Positions 11,601 to 21,321 of a DNA stretch of 64,000 bases are shown one piece after another (the first letter of the stretch is position 1; every line of letters begins with the position of its first letter). The notes below the pieces were generated by a model, which worked only from the letters and a program-made list of their open reading frames with translations, made no database searches and had not been told where the DNA came from. Both the position numbers and the translations under genes were made by a program. This DNA is from Gordius sp. MW1 (Eukaryota > Nematomorpha > Gordioida > Gordea > Gordiidae), in contig OZ038533.1 in the NCBI GenBank assembly GCA_964036665.1, forward strand, positions 10,314,413 to 10,378,412, in the 5' to 3' direction.

Positions 11601-14119
11601 TGAGTGCTTAATTTTTTAAAAATGCACTATGCGATCATGATTTCAAAGTAATAGTTTTCTGATTCTGATAAATTTTTACTTGAGATCATAGAAACCACGT
11701 CTGAAAACGACAACTTTCATCGGATGAATACGGTTCAAAGAAAAATATGAGAAAAATTTTGAGGTAAAAATATTTATTTTTTTCAATTCTATGTGAAAGA
11801 GCATGAAAAAATATATAAAAGTAAGCCAATTTGAGAATCCTATTATCCTCGATTGACTTCTGAAAAGAGGTTTTAAGCTGCGAGAACTATCATTTTGACA
11901 AAAGACAACGTTTTATTGTTGCGACTAGTTTGTTGTATCGCAACGTGAGTGCTTAATTTTTTAAAAATGCACTATGCGATCATGATTTCAAAGTAATAGT
12001 TTTCTGATTCTGATAAATTTTTACTTGAGATCATAGAAACCACGTCTGAAAACGACAACTTTCATCGGATGAATACGGTTCAAAGAAAAATATGAGAAAA
12101 ATTTTGAGGTAAAAATATTTATTTTTTTCAATTCTATGTGAAAGAGCATGAAAAAATATATAAAAGTAAGCCAATTTGAGAATCCTATTATCCTCGATTG
12201 ACTTCCGAAAAGAGGTTTTAAGCTGCGAGAACTATCATTTTGACACAAGACAACGTTTTATTGTTGCGACTAGTTTGTTGTATCGCAACGTGAGTGCTTA
12301 ATTTTTCAAAAATGCACAATGCGATCATGATTTCAAAGTAATAGTTTTCTGATTCTGATAAATTTTTACTTGAGATCATAGAAACCACGTGTGAAAACGA
12401 CAACTTTCATCGGATGAATACGGTTCAAAGAAAAATATGTGAAAAATTTTGAGGTAAAAATATTTATTTTTTTCAATTCTATGTGAAAGAGCATTAAAAA
12501 ATATATAAAAGTAAGCCAATTTGAGAATCCTATTATCCGAGATTGACTTCTGAAAAGAGGTTTTAAGCTGCGAGAACTATCATTTTGACACAAGACAACG
12601 TTTTATTGTTGCGACTAGTTTGTTGTATCGCCGTGAGTGCTTAATTTTTCAAAAATGCACAATGCGATCATGATTTCAAAGTAATAGTTTTCTGATTCTG
12701 ATAAATTTTTACTTGAGATCATAGAAACCACGTCTGAAAACGACAACTTTCATCGTATGAATACGGTTCAAAGAAAAATATGTGAAAAATTTTGAGGTAA
12801 AAAAATTTATTTTTTTCAATTCTATATGAAAGAGCATGAAAAAATATATAAAAGTAAGCCAATTTGAGAATCCTATTAACCTCGATTGACTTCTGAAAAG
12901 AGGTTTTAAGCTGCGAGAACTATCATTTTGACAAAAGACAATGTTTTATTGTTGCGACTAGTTTGTTGTATCGCAACGTGAGTGCTTAATTTTTCAAAAA
13001 TGCACTATGCGATCATGATTTCAAAGTAATAGTTTTCTGATTCTGATAAATTTTTACTTGAGATCATAGAAACCACGTCTGAAAACGACAACTTTCATCG
13101 TATGAATACGGTTCAAAGAAAAATATGTGAAAAATTTTGAGGTAAAAATATTTATTTTTTTCAATTCTATATGAAAGAGCATGAAAAAATATATAAAAGT
13201 AAGCCAATTTGAGAATCCTATTAACCTCGATTGACTTCTGAAAAGAGGTTTTAAGCTGCGAGAACTATCATTTTGACAAAAGACAACGTTTTATTGTTGC
13301 GATTAGTTTGTTGTATCGCAACGTGAGTGCTTAATTTTTGAAAATGGCTCTATGCGATCATGATTTCAAAGTAATAGTTTTCAGATTCTGATAAATTTTT
13401 ACTTGAGATCATAGAAACCACGTCTGAAAACGACAACTTTCATCGGATGAATACGGTTCAAAGAAAAATATGTGAAAAATTTTGAGGTAAAAATATTTAT
13501 TTTTTTCGATTCTATGTGAAAGAGCGTAAAAAAATATATAATGTAAGCCAATTTGAGAATCCTATTATCCTCGATTGACTTCCGAAAAGAGGTTTTAAGC
13601 TGCGAGAATTATCATTTTGACACAAGACAACGTTTTATTGTTGCGACTAGTTTGTTGTATCGCAACGTGAGTGCTTAATTTTTCAAAAATGCACAATGCG
13701 ATCATGATTTCAAAGTAATAGTTTTCTGATTCTGATAAATTTTTACTTGAGATCATAGAAACCACGTCTGAAAACGACAACTTTCATCGGATGAATACGG
13801 TTCAAAGAAAAATATGTGAAAAATTTTGAGGTAAAAATATTTATTTTTTTTGATTCTATGTGAAAGAGCGTAAAAAAATATATAAAAGTAAGCCAATTTG
13901 AGAATCCTATTATCCTCGATTGACTTCCGAAAAGAGGTTTTAAGCTGCGAGAACTATCATTTTGACACAAGACAACGTTTTATTGTTGCGACTAGTTTGT
14001 TGTATCGCAACGTGAGTGCTTAATTTTTCAAAAATGCACTATGCGATCATGATTTCAAAGTAATAGTTTTCTGATTCTGATAAATTTTTACTTGAGATCA
14101 TAGAAACCACGTCTGAAAA

Positions 14120-14953
14120 CGACAACTTTCATCGGATGAATACGGTTCAAAGAAAAATATGTGAAAAATTTTGAGGTAAAAATATTTATTTTTTTCAATT
14201 CTATGTGAAAGAGCATGAAAAAATATATAAAAGTAAGTTAATTTGAGAATCCTATTATCCGAGATTGACTTCTGAAAAGAGGTTTTAAGCTCCGAGAACT
14301 ATCATTTTGACAAAAGACAACGTTTTATTGTTGCGACTAGTTTGTTGTATCGCAACGTGAGTGCTTAATTTTTTAAAAATGCACTATGCGATCATGATTT
14401 CAAAGTAATAGTTTTCTGATTCTGATAAATTTTTACTTGAGATCATAGAAACCACGTCTGAAAACGACAACTTTCATCGGATGAATACGGTTCAAAGAAA
14501 AATATGAGAAAAATTTTGAGGTAAAAATATTTATTTTTTTCAATTCTATGTGAAAGAGCATGAAAAAATATATAAAAGTAAGCCAATTTGAGAATCCTAT
14601 TATCCTCGATTGACTTCTGAAAAGAGGTTTTAAGCTGCGAGAACTATCATTTTGACAAAAGACAACGTTTTATTGTTGCGACTAGTTTGTTGTATCGCAA
14701 GGTGAGTGCTTAATTTTTCAAAAATGCACTATGCGATCATGATTTCAAAGTAATAGTTTTCTGATTCTGATAAATTTTTACTTGAGATCATAGAAACCAC
14801 GTCTGAAAACGACAACTTTCATCGGATGAATACGGTTCAAAGAAAAATATGTGAAAAATTTTGAGGTAAAAATATTTATTTTTTTCAATTCTATATGAAA
14901 GAGCATGAAAAAATATATAAAGTAAGCCAATTTGAGAATCCTATTATCCTCGA
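14120..14953 (+). repeat. dispersed relative of the 1035-bp trimer
   Basis: The same ordered set of rare variants as at 2070-3104 appears here: AGTTAAT and CTCCGAG in the first monomer, ATATGAGAAAA in the second and CTATATGAAAG in the third, at an offset of 12050 bp. The third monomer then departs, with a 1-bp loss in the TATATAAAAG region and a B-like CCGAAAAG block. It shows movement or conversion of a multi-monomer block over about 12 kb. Confidence 0.8.
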
Positions 14954-17900
14954 TTGACTTCCGAAAAGAGGTTTTAAGCTGCGAGAACTCATTTTGACAA
15001 AAGACAACGTTTTATTGTTGCGATTAGTTTGTTGTATCGCAACGTGAGTGCTTAATTTTTCAAAAATGCACTATGCGATCATGATTTCAAAGTAATAGTT
15101 TTCTGATTCTGATAAATTTACTTTTTATCATCGAAACCACGTCTGAAAACGACAACTTTCATCGGATGCATACGGTTGAAAGAAAAATATGTGAAAAATT
15201 TTGAGGTAAAAATATTTATTTTTTTCGATTCTATGTGAAAGAGCATGAAAAAATATATAAAAGTAAGCCAATTTGAGAATCCTATTATCCTCGATTGACT
15301 TCCGAAAAGAGGTTTTAAGCTGCGAGAACTATCATTTTGACAAAAGACAACGTTTTATTGTTGCGATTAGTTTGTTGTATCGCAACGTGAGTGCTTAATT
15401 TTTCAAAAATGCACTATGCGATCATGATTTCAAAGTAATAGTTTTCTGATTCTGATAAATTTTTACTTTTTATCATCGAAACCACGTCTGAAAACGACAA
15501 CTTTCATCGGATGCATACGTTTCAAAGAAAAATATGTGAAAAATTTTGAGGTAAAAATATTTATTTTTTTCATTTCTATGTGAAAGAGCATGAAAAAATA
15601 TATAAAAGTAAGCCAATTTGAGAATCCTATTATCCTCGATTGACTTCCGAAAAGAGGTTTTAAGCTGCGAGAACTATCATTTTGACAAAAGACAACGTTT
15701 TATTGTTGCGATTAGTTTGTTGTATCGCAACGTGAGTGCTTAATTTTTGAATATGGCTCTATGCGATCATGATTTCAAAGTAATGGTTTTCAGATTCTGA
15801 TAAATTTTTACTTGGGATCATAGAAACCACGTCTGAAAACGACAACTTTCATCGGATGAATACGGTTTAAAGAAAAATATGTGAAAAATTTTGAGGTAAA
15901 AATATTTATTTTTTTCAATTCTATGTGAAAGAGCATGAAAAAATATATAAAAGTAAGCCAATTTGAGAATCCTACTATCCTCGATTGACTTCTGAAAAGA
16001 GGTTTTAAGCTCCGAGAACTATCATTTTGACAAAAGACAACGTTTTATTGTTGCGACTAGTTTGTTGTATCGCAACGTGAGTGCTTAATTTTTTAAAAAT
16101 GCACTATGCGATCATGATTTCAAAGTAATAGTTTTCTGATTCTGATAAATTTTTACTTGAGATTATAGAAACCACGTCTGAAAACGACAACTTTTATCGG
16201 ATGAATACGGTTCAAAGAAAAATATGTGAAAAATTTTGAGGTAAAAATATTTATTTTTTTCGATTCTATGTGAAAGAGCGTAAAAAAATATATAAAAGTA
16301 AGCCAATTTGAGAATCCTATTATCCTCGATTGACTTCCGAAAAGAGGTTTTAAGCTGCGAGAACTATCATTTTGACAAAAGACAACGTTTTATTGTTGCG
16401 ACTAGTTTGTTGTATCGCAACGTGAGTGCTTAATTTTTCAAAAATGCACAATGCGATCATGATTTCAAAGTAATAGTTTTCTGATTCTGATAAATTTTTA
16501 CTTGAGATCATAGAAACCACGTGTGAAAACTACAACTTTCATCGGATGAATACGGTTCAAAGAAAAATATGTGAAAAATTTGGAGGTAAAAATATTTATT
16601 TTTTTCAATTCTATGTGAAAGAGTATTAAAAAATATATAAAAGTAAGCCAATTTGAGAATCCTATTATCCGAGATTGACTTCTGAAAAGAGGTTTTAAGC
16701 TGCGAGAACTACCATTATGACAAAAGACAACGTTTTATTGTTGCGACTAGTTTGTTGTATCGCAACGTGAGTGCTTAATTTTTCAAAAATGCACTATGCG
16801 GTCATGATTTCAAAGTAATAGTTTTCTGATTCTGATAAATTTTTACTTGAGATCATAGAAACCACGTCTGAAAACGACAACTTTCATCGGATGAATACGG
16901 TTCATAGAAAAATATATGAAAAATTTTGAGGTAAAAATATTTATTTTTTTCAATTCTATGTGAAAGAGCATTAAAAAATATATAAAAGTAAGCCAATTTG
17001 AGAATCCTATTATCCGAGATTAACTTCTGAAAAGAGGTTTTAAGCTGCGAGAACTATCATTTTGACAAAAGACAACGTTTTATTGTTGCGACTAGTTTGT
17101 TGTATCGCAACGTGAGTGCTTAATTTTTCAAAAATGCACTATGCGGTCATGATTTCAAAGTAATAGTTTTCTGATTCTGATAAATTTTTACTTGAGATCA
17201 TAGAAACCACGTCTGAAAACGACAACTTTCATCGGATGAATACGGTTCAAAGAAAAATATGTGAAAAATTTTGAGGTAAAAATATTTATTTTTTTCGATT
17301 CTATGTCAAAGAGCGTAAAAAAATATATAAGAGTAAGCCAATTTGAGAATCCTATTATCCTCGATTGACTTCCGAAAAGAGGTTTTAAGCTGCGAGAACT
17401 ATCATTTTGACAAAAGACAACGTTTTATTGTTGCGACTAGTTTGTTGTATCGCAACGTGAGTGCTTAATTTTTCAAAAATGCACAATGCGATCATGATTT
17501 CAAAGTAATAGTTTTCTGATTCTGATAAATTTTTACTTGAGATCATAGAAACCACGTCTGAAAACGACAACTTTCATCGGATGAATACGGTTCAAAGAAA
17601 AATATGTGAAAAATTTTGAGGTAAAAATATTAATTTTTTTCAATTCTATGTGAAAGAGCATGAAAAAATATATAAAAGTAAGCCAATTTGAGAATCCTAT
17701 TATCCGAGATTGACTTCTGAAAAGAGGTTTTAAGCTGCGAGAACTATCATTTTGACAAAAGACAACGTTTTATTGTTGCGGCTAGTTTGTTGTATCGCAA
17801 CGTGAGTGCTTAATTTTTGAAAATTGCTCTATGCGATCATGATTTCAAAGTAATAGTTTTCAGATTCTGATAAATTTTTACTTGAGATCATAGAAACCAC

Positions 17901-19263
17901 GTCTGAAAACGACAACTTTTATCGGATGAATACGGTTCAAAGAAAAATATGTGAAAAATTTTGAGGTAAAAATATTTATTTTTTTCAATTCTATGTGAAA
18001 GAGCATTAAAAAATATATAAAAGTAAGCCAATTTGAGAATCCTATTATCCGAGATTGACTTCTGAAAAGAGGTTTTAAGCTGCGAGAACTATCGTTTTGA
18101 CAAAAGACAACGTTTTATTGTTGCGACTAGTTTGTTGTATCGCAACGTGAGTGCTTAATTTTTCAAAAATGCACTATGCGGTCATGATTTTAAAGTAATA
18201 GTTTTCTGATTCTGATAAATTTTTACTTGAGATCATAGAAACCACGTCTGAAAACGACAACTTTCATCGGATGAATACGGTTCATAGAAAAATATGTGAA
18301 AAATTTTGAGGTAAAAATATTTATTTTTTTCAATTCTATGTGAAAGAGCATTAAAAAATATATAAAAGTAAGCCAATTTGAGAATCCTATTATCCGAGAT
18401 TGACTTCTGAAAAGAGGTTTTAAGCTGCGAGAACTATCATTTTGACAAAAGACAACGTTTTATTGTTGGACTAGTTTGTTGTATCGCAACGTGAGTGCTT
18501 AATTTTTCAAAAATGCACTATGCGGTCATGATTTCAAAGTAATAGTTTTCTGATTCTGATAAATTTTTACTTGAGATCATAGAAACCACGTCTGAAAACG
18601 ACAACTTTCATCGGATGAATACGGTTCAAAGAAAAATATGTGAAAAATTTTGAGGTAAAAATATTTATTTTTTTCAATTCTATGTGAAAGAGCATGAAAA
18701 AATATATAAAAGTAAGCCAATTTGAGAATCCTATTATCCGAGATTGACTCTGAAAAGAGGTTTTAAGCTGCGAGAACTATCATTTTGACAAAAGACAACG
18801 TTTTATTGTTGCGACTAGTTTGTTGTTTCGCAACGTGAGTGCTTAATTTTTTAAAAATGCACTATGCGATCATGATTTCAAAGTAATAGTTTTCTGATTC
18901 TGATAAATTTTTACTTGAGATCATAGAAACCACGTCTGAAAACGACAACTTTCATCGGATGAATACGGTTCAAAGAAAAATATGAGAAAAATTTTGAGGT
19001 AAAAATATTTATTTTTTTCAATTCTATGTGAAAGAGCATGAAAAAATATATAAAAGTAAGCCAATTTGAGAATCCTATTATCCCCGATTGACTTACGAAA
19101 AGAGGTTTTAAGCTGCGAGAACTATCATTTTGACAAAAGACAACGTTTTATTGTTGCGATTAGTTTGTTGTATCGCAACGTGAGTGCTTAATTTTTGAAA
19201 ATTGCTCTATGCGATCATGATTTCAAAGTAATAGTTTTCAGATTCTGATAAATTTTTACTTGG

Positions 19264-19267
19264 GATC
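19264..19267 (+). repeat. target-site duplication GATC, left
   Basis: GATC directly precedes the element and is repeated at 21318-21321. Removing the element and one GATC restores the uninterrupted satellite sequence GGGATCATAG. The monomer phase is then also exact: landmarks at 18943 and 21342 become 345 bp apart. Confidence 0.8.
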
Positions 19268-19807
19268 TGTCGTGTACCCATACACGAAGAATGAAATTAG
19301 CGTATCCAGAGATACGATGATGAAGATGTCTTCCCACACACCCCCCCCCCCCCTCATCTCATCTTATTCAAAAATTAAAGTTAAGAGTTCAACACGCGGT
19401 ACAATCTTTTGATCTTACACGTTGTACACTCATAGCGTAGACCATTATTCTTTTACATTTAATTTCTAGTACGCGTATACCCCCCCCCCGACGCGCTGAT
19501 ACGTATTTGTTATTTTTCTTACGCGTGAGTGATTTTCGATATACGCATCTTATCGTATGCGATTTTGACATTGCGATCTTTTAATCATTATATATTTTCT
19601 TGGTTGTGATTATATTAATGCCATGTAATAAAGACAGTTGAGAAATATTTCTGCGTACGCGCGTGAGCCTGTTCGCGGCCCGGCCATCCCCCAATAATTT
19701 ATCGTTTTACGGCCCAATTTTCCTTTAAGTTCCCCCAATTAATTCCTAATAACTCTTCCCTTCTGGACCTTCTTATTTAAATCGTATTCCTTTTCGCATT
19801 CGAATAC
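19268..19807 (+). repeat. left long terminal repeat
   Basis: Starts with TGTCGTGTAC. Near the 5' end are two small hairpins: TCGTGTA/TACACGA (19270-19287, 4-nt loop) and CGTATC/GATACG (19301-19316, 4-nt loop). C-runs of 13 (19341-19353) and 10 (19480-19489) follow. A TATA-like TATATATT is at 19589-19596 and a polyadenylation signal AATAAA at 19627-19632, in the order expected for U3-R. The 3' end carries a 9-bp inverted repeat ATCGTATTC (19781-19789) / GAATACGAT (19802-19810). The exact 3' boundary is uncertain by three bases (19807 or 19810). A 61-codon minus-strand frame at 19389-19571 runs through a C-tract and is not considered a gene. Confidence 0.87.
19627..19632 (+). promoter_or_regulatory. 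putative LTR polyadenylation signal AATAAA
   Basis: AATAAA lies about 30 bp after a TATA-like TATATATT. The same pair is in the right LTR, with AATAAA at 21139-21144. In an LTR element the copy in the right LTR would terminate the transcript. Confidence 0.45.
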
Positions 19808-19813
19808 GATATT

Positions 19814-19831
19814 TGGTGTCAGATATTCTAC
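19814..19831 (+). promoter_or_regulatory. putative tRNA primer-binding site
   Basis: TGGTGTCAG begins 3-6 bp after the left LTR end, where minus-strand priming sites lie and where TGG pairs with a tRNA CCA tail. The matching tRNA cannot be named from the sequence alone, and the extent of complementarity beyond the first nine bases is unknown. Confidence 0.45.
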
Positions 19832-19987
19832 TCACGCCCGATGGAGGAAACCAGGAATTATTCTACAAAACGAAAAAGGAAATAATTTATACAGAAAAAT
19901 TAATTTGGAATTCAAATTGCCGCCCCCCCCCCCCCCTTCTTCTGAATGGAATGGATAAAATTATTCGGATAAAATTATTCCAGGAAC

Positions 19988-20101
19988 ATCCCGTTTGCCA
20001 TGAACAATCGTCACAGTGCAGGGATATTGAATAAAATTATTCCAATCCCGTTTGCCATGAACAACCGTCACAGCGCAGGGATATCGGATAAGATTATTCT
20101 A
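19988..20101 (+). repeat. 57-bp tandem direct duplication inside the LTR element
   Basis: The words CCCGTTTGCCATGAACAA, GTCACAG and GCAGGGATAT recur in order at a 57-bp offset (unit 1 19988-20044, unit 2 20045-20101), with a handful of substitutions. The copies are diverged, so this duplication is older than the current insertion, whose LTRs are nearly identical. Confidence 0.85.
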
Positions 20102-20763
20102 CTAAAACAATCGAACCAATCCATGATTCGGAAATATTGGGAGACGGAGGAAGAAAACAATTCCTTCGAACAATTGGCTACCAAATTTAAACCGCAAACA
20201 TAATTCAGTGGAAATTCCAATATGTCTGAGAACATATGGCGGAATTCTTCGAACGAATGAAGATCCCGAAACTGATTTTATTCAAAATATCAATTATGCA
20301 GAATCATCCCTAACTAATTCTCAAGGCCTAAATTCTTAATCCGCTAAAATATTATTGTAAGACAGAATTATACACTTGATTTATTTACATATATTTATTA
20401 TATGAAAATTATATTGTTAACCAATATTAAAATTCCCCCCCCCGCAGTTTCTTTGACTAGTATTTGACAGTCTGCTCGTGGGCAAGAAAGGATAATTTTC
20501 AAGATAGCAGTTTACACTCTATATTAATTATAAGTTTTGTCAAGGCTGTTGCTAGGTGAGTCACAGAGCTGGAAGAAAAATCCGTTAGTCATGACGTTGC
20601 CTTTTTATCTCTGATTTTTACATATATCAGTCGTCGTGTGAGCAAAGGCCAGAGTTGGTATTCGATGCCAGATGTTTGAAATTTATAATGTTAATAACGC
20701 CGCCTTGATAGTTGCACTGAGCTCTTAGAACTCTATCGAAAATACATTAAGTCTTCGACTTTT

Positions 20764-20775
20764 AAAAGGAAAAGA
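20764..20775 (+). promoter_or_regulatory. polypurine tract
   Basis: AAAAGGAAAAGA directly abuts the right LTR start (TGTCG at 20776). This is the expected position and composition of the plus-strand primer of an LTR retrotransposon and is the strongest support for the class assignment. Confidence 0.85.
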
Positions 20776-21317
20776 TGTCGTGTACCCATACACGAAGAAT
20801 GAAATTAGCGTATCCAGAGATACGATGATGAAGATGTCTTCCCACACACCCCCCCCCCCCCCTCATCTCATCTTATTCAAAAATTAAAGTTAAGAGTTCA
20901 ACACGCGGTACAATCTTTTGATCTTACACGTTGTACACTCATAGCGTAGACCATTATTCTTTTACATTTAATTTCTAGTACGCGTATACCCCCCCCCCCC
21001 CGACGCGCTGATACGTATTTGTTATTTTTCTTACGCGTGAGTGATTTTCGATATACGCATCTTATCGTATGCGATTTTGACATTGCGATCTTTTAATCAT
21101 TATATATTTTCTTGGTTGTGATTATATTAATGCCATGTAATAAAGACAGTTGAGAAATATTTCTGCGTACGCGCGTGAGCCTGTTCGCGGCCCGGCCATC
21201 CCCCAATAATTTATCGTTTTACGGCCCAATTTTCCTTTAAGTTCCCCCAATTAATTCCTAATAACTCTTCCCTTCTGGACCTTCTTATTTAAATCGTATT
21301 CCTTTTCGCACGAATAC
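20776..21317 (+). repeat. right long terminal repeat
   Basis: Matches the left LTR throughout by eye. It differs by C-run length (14 at 20849-20862 against 13; 13 at 20989-21001 against 10) and by lack of TT in GCATTCGAATAC (here GCACGAATAC). I found no substitution. AATAAA is at 21139-21144. The terminal inverted repeat is ATCGTATTC (21293-21301) / GAATACGAT (21312-21320), and its last three bases overlap the GATC target duplication. Confidence 0.87.
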
Positions 21318-21321
21318 GATC
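21318..21321 (+). repeat. target-site duplication GATC, right
   Basis: Matches GATC at 19264-19267, and the satellite continues as ATAGAAACC from 21322. Because the LTR end might be GAATACGAT, part of this GATC could belong to the element. The four-base duplication is the simplest reading. Confidence 0.7.

Larger units (their letters stand above)
1..19267 (+). repeat. 345-bp satellite array, left arm (about 56 monomers)
   Basis: Head-to-tail tandem repeat. The landmark CGACAAC recurs at 1, 346, 691, 1035, 1380, 1725, 2070 and onward to 18943, so the period is 345 with occasional 344. All copies are in one orientation and differ by scattered substitutions and small indels. Examples are a 4-bp loss near 6301, an 8-bp loss near 9814 and a 3-bp loss near 10563 and 12632. 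The stretch is AT-rich and has no gene. Short reading frames of 60-76 codons recur only because the repeat recurs. The first monomer starts at base 1 only by choice of phase, and the array clearly extends beyond the window. The left arm ends inside a monomer where the LTR element is inserted. Confidence 0.98.
19808..20775 (+). other. internal region of the LTR element, no recognisable gag-pol
   Basis: 968 bp between the LTRs. It begins with a primer-binding-like site, has C-runs of 14 (19923-19936) and 9 (20435-20443), a short repeat GGATAAAATTATTC twice in tandem (19953-19966, 19967-19980) and a 57-bp direct duplication (19988-20101). The longest plus-strand frames are 73 codons (19813-20034, opening at TTG and crossing a C-run) and 67 codons (20000-20203). 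Neither resembles Gag, protease, reverse transcriptase or integrase to me. From 20204 to 20763 I see only AT-rich sequence with no gene. Confidence 0.75.
19268..21317 (+). mobile_element. non-autonomous LTR retroelement inserted in the satellite
   Basis: Two long direct terminal repeats (540 and 542 bp) flank a 968-bp internal region. A purine tract lies immediately before the right repeat, a TGG-starting primer-binding-like site lies just after the left repeat, and GATC is duplicated at the insertion point. These are hallmarks of LTR retrotransposons. The internal region is far too short for gag-pol, and I find no reverse transcriptase, protease or integrase motif, so any mobility would depend on another element. 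Family (Gypsy, BEL/Pao or Copia) cannot be assigned without pol. The two LTRs differ only in two C-homopolymer lengths and one 2-bp indel, which indicates a young insertion. Base composition is clearly less AT-rich than the satellite, with several CpG-containing words such as GCGTACGCGCG. Confidence 0.88.

Noticed and set aside
19389-19571. Minus-strand 60-codon frame in the left LTR (61 codons in the right LTR)
   Set aside because: It runs through a C-homopolymer whose length differs between LTRs, giving a Gly run of changing length, and lies within LTR control sequence.
19813-20034. 73-codon frame at the start of the internal region
   Set aside because: It opens with TTG inside the primer-binding site and crosses a 14-C run. 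No Gag-like feature is seen.
20000-20203. 67-codon ATG frame in the internal region
   Set aside because: It begins in the 57-bp duplication and has no recognisable motif. It could be a relic of gag but cannot be supported.
19268-21317. Retrozyme (small LTR element with hammerhead ribozyme)
   Set aside because: No CTGANGA...GAAA core found by eye in either strand of the LTR, and the element is larger than typical retrozymes. A covariance-model search would settle it.
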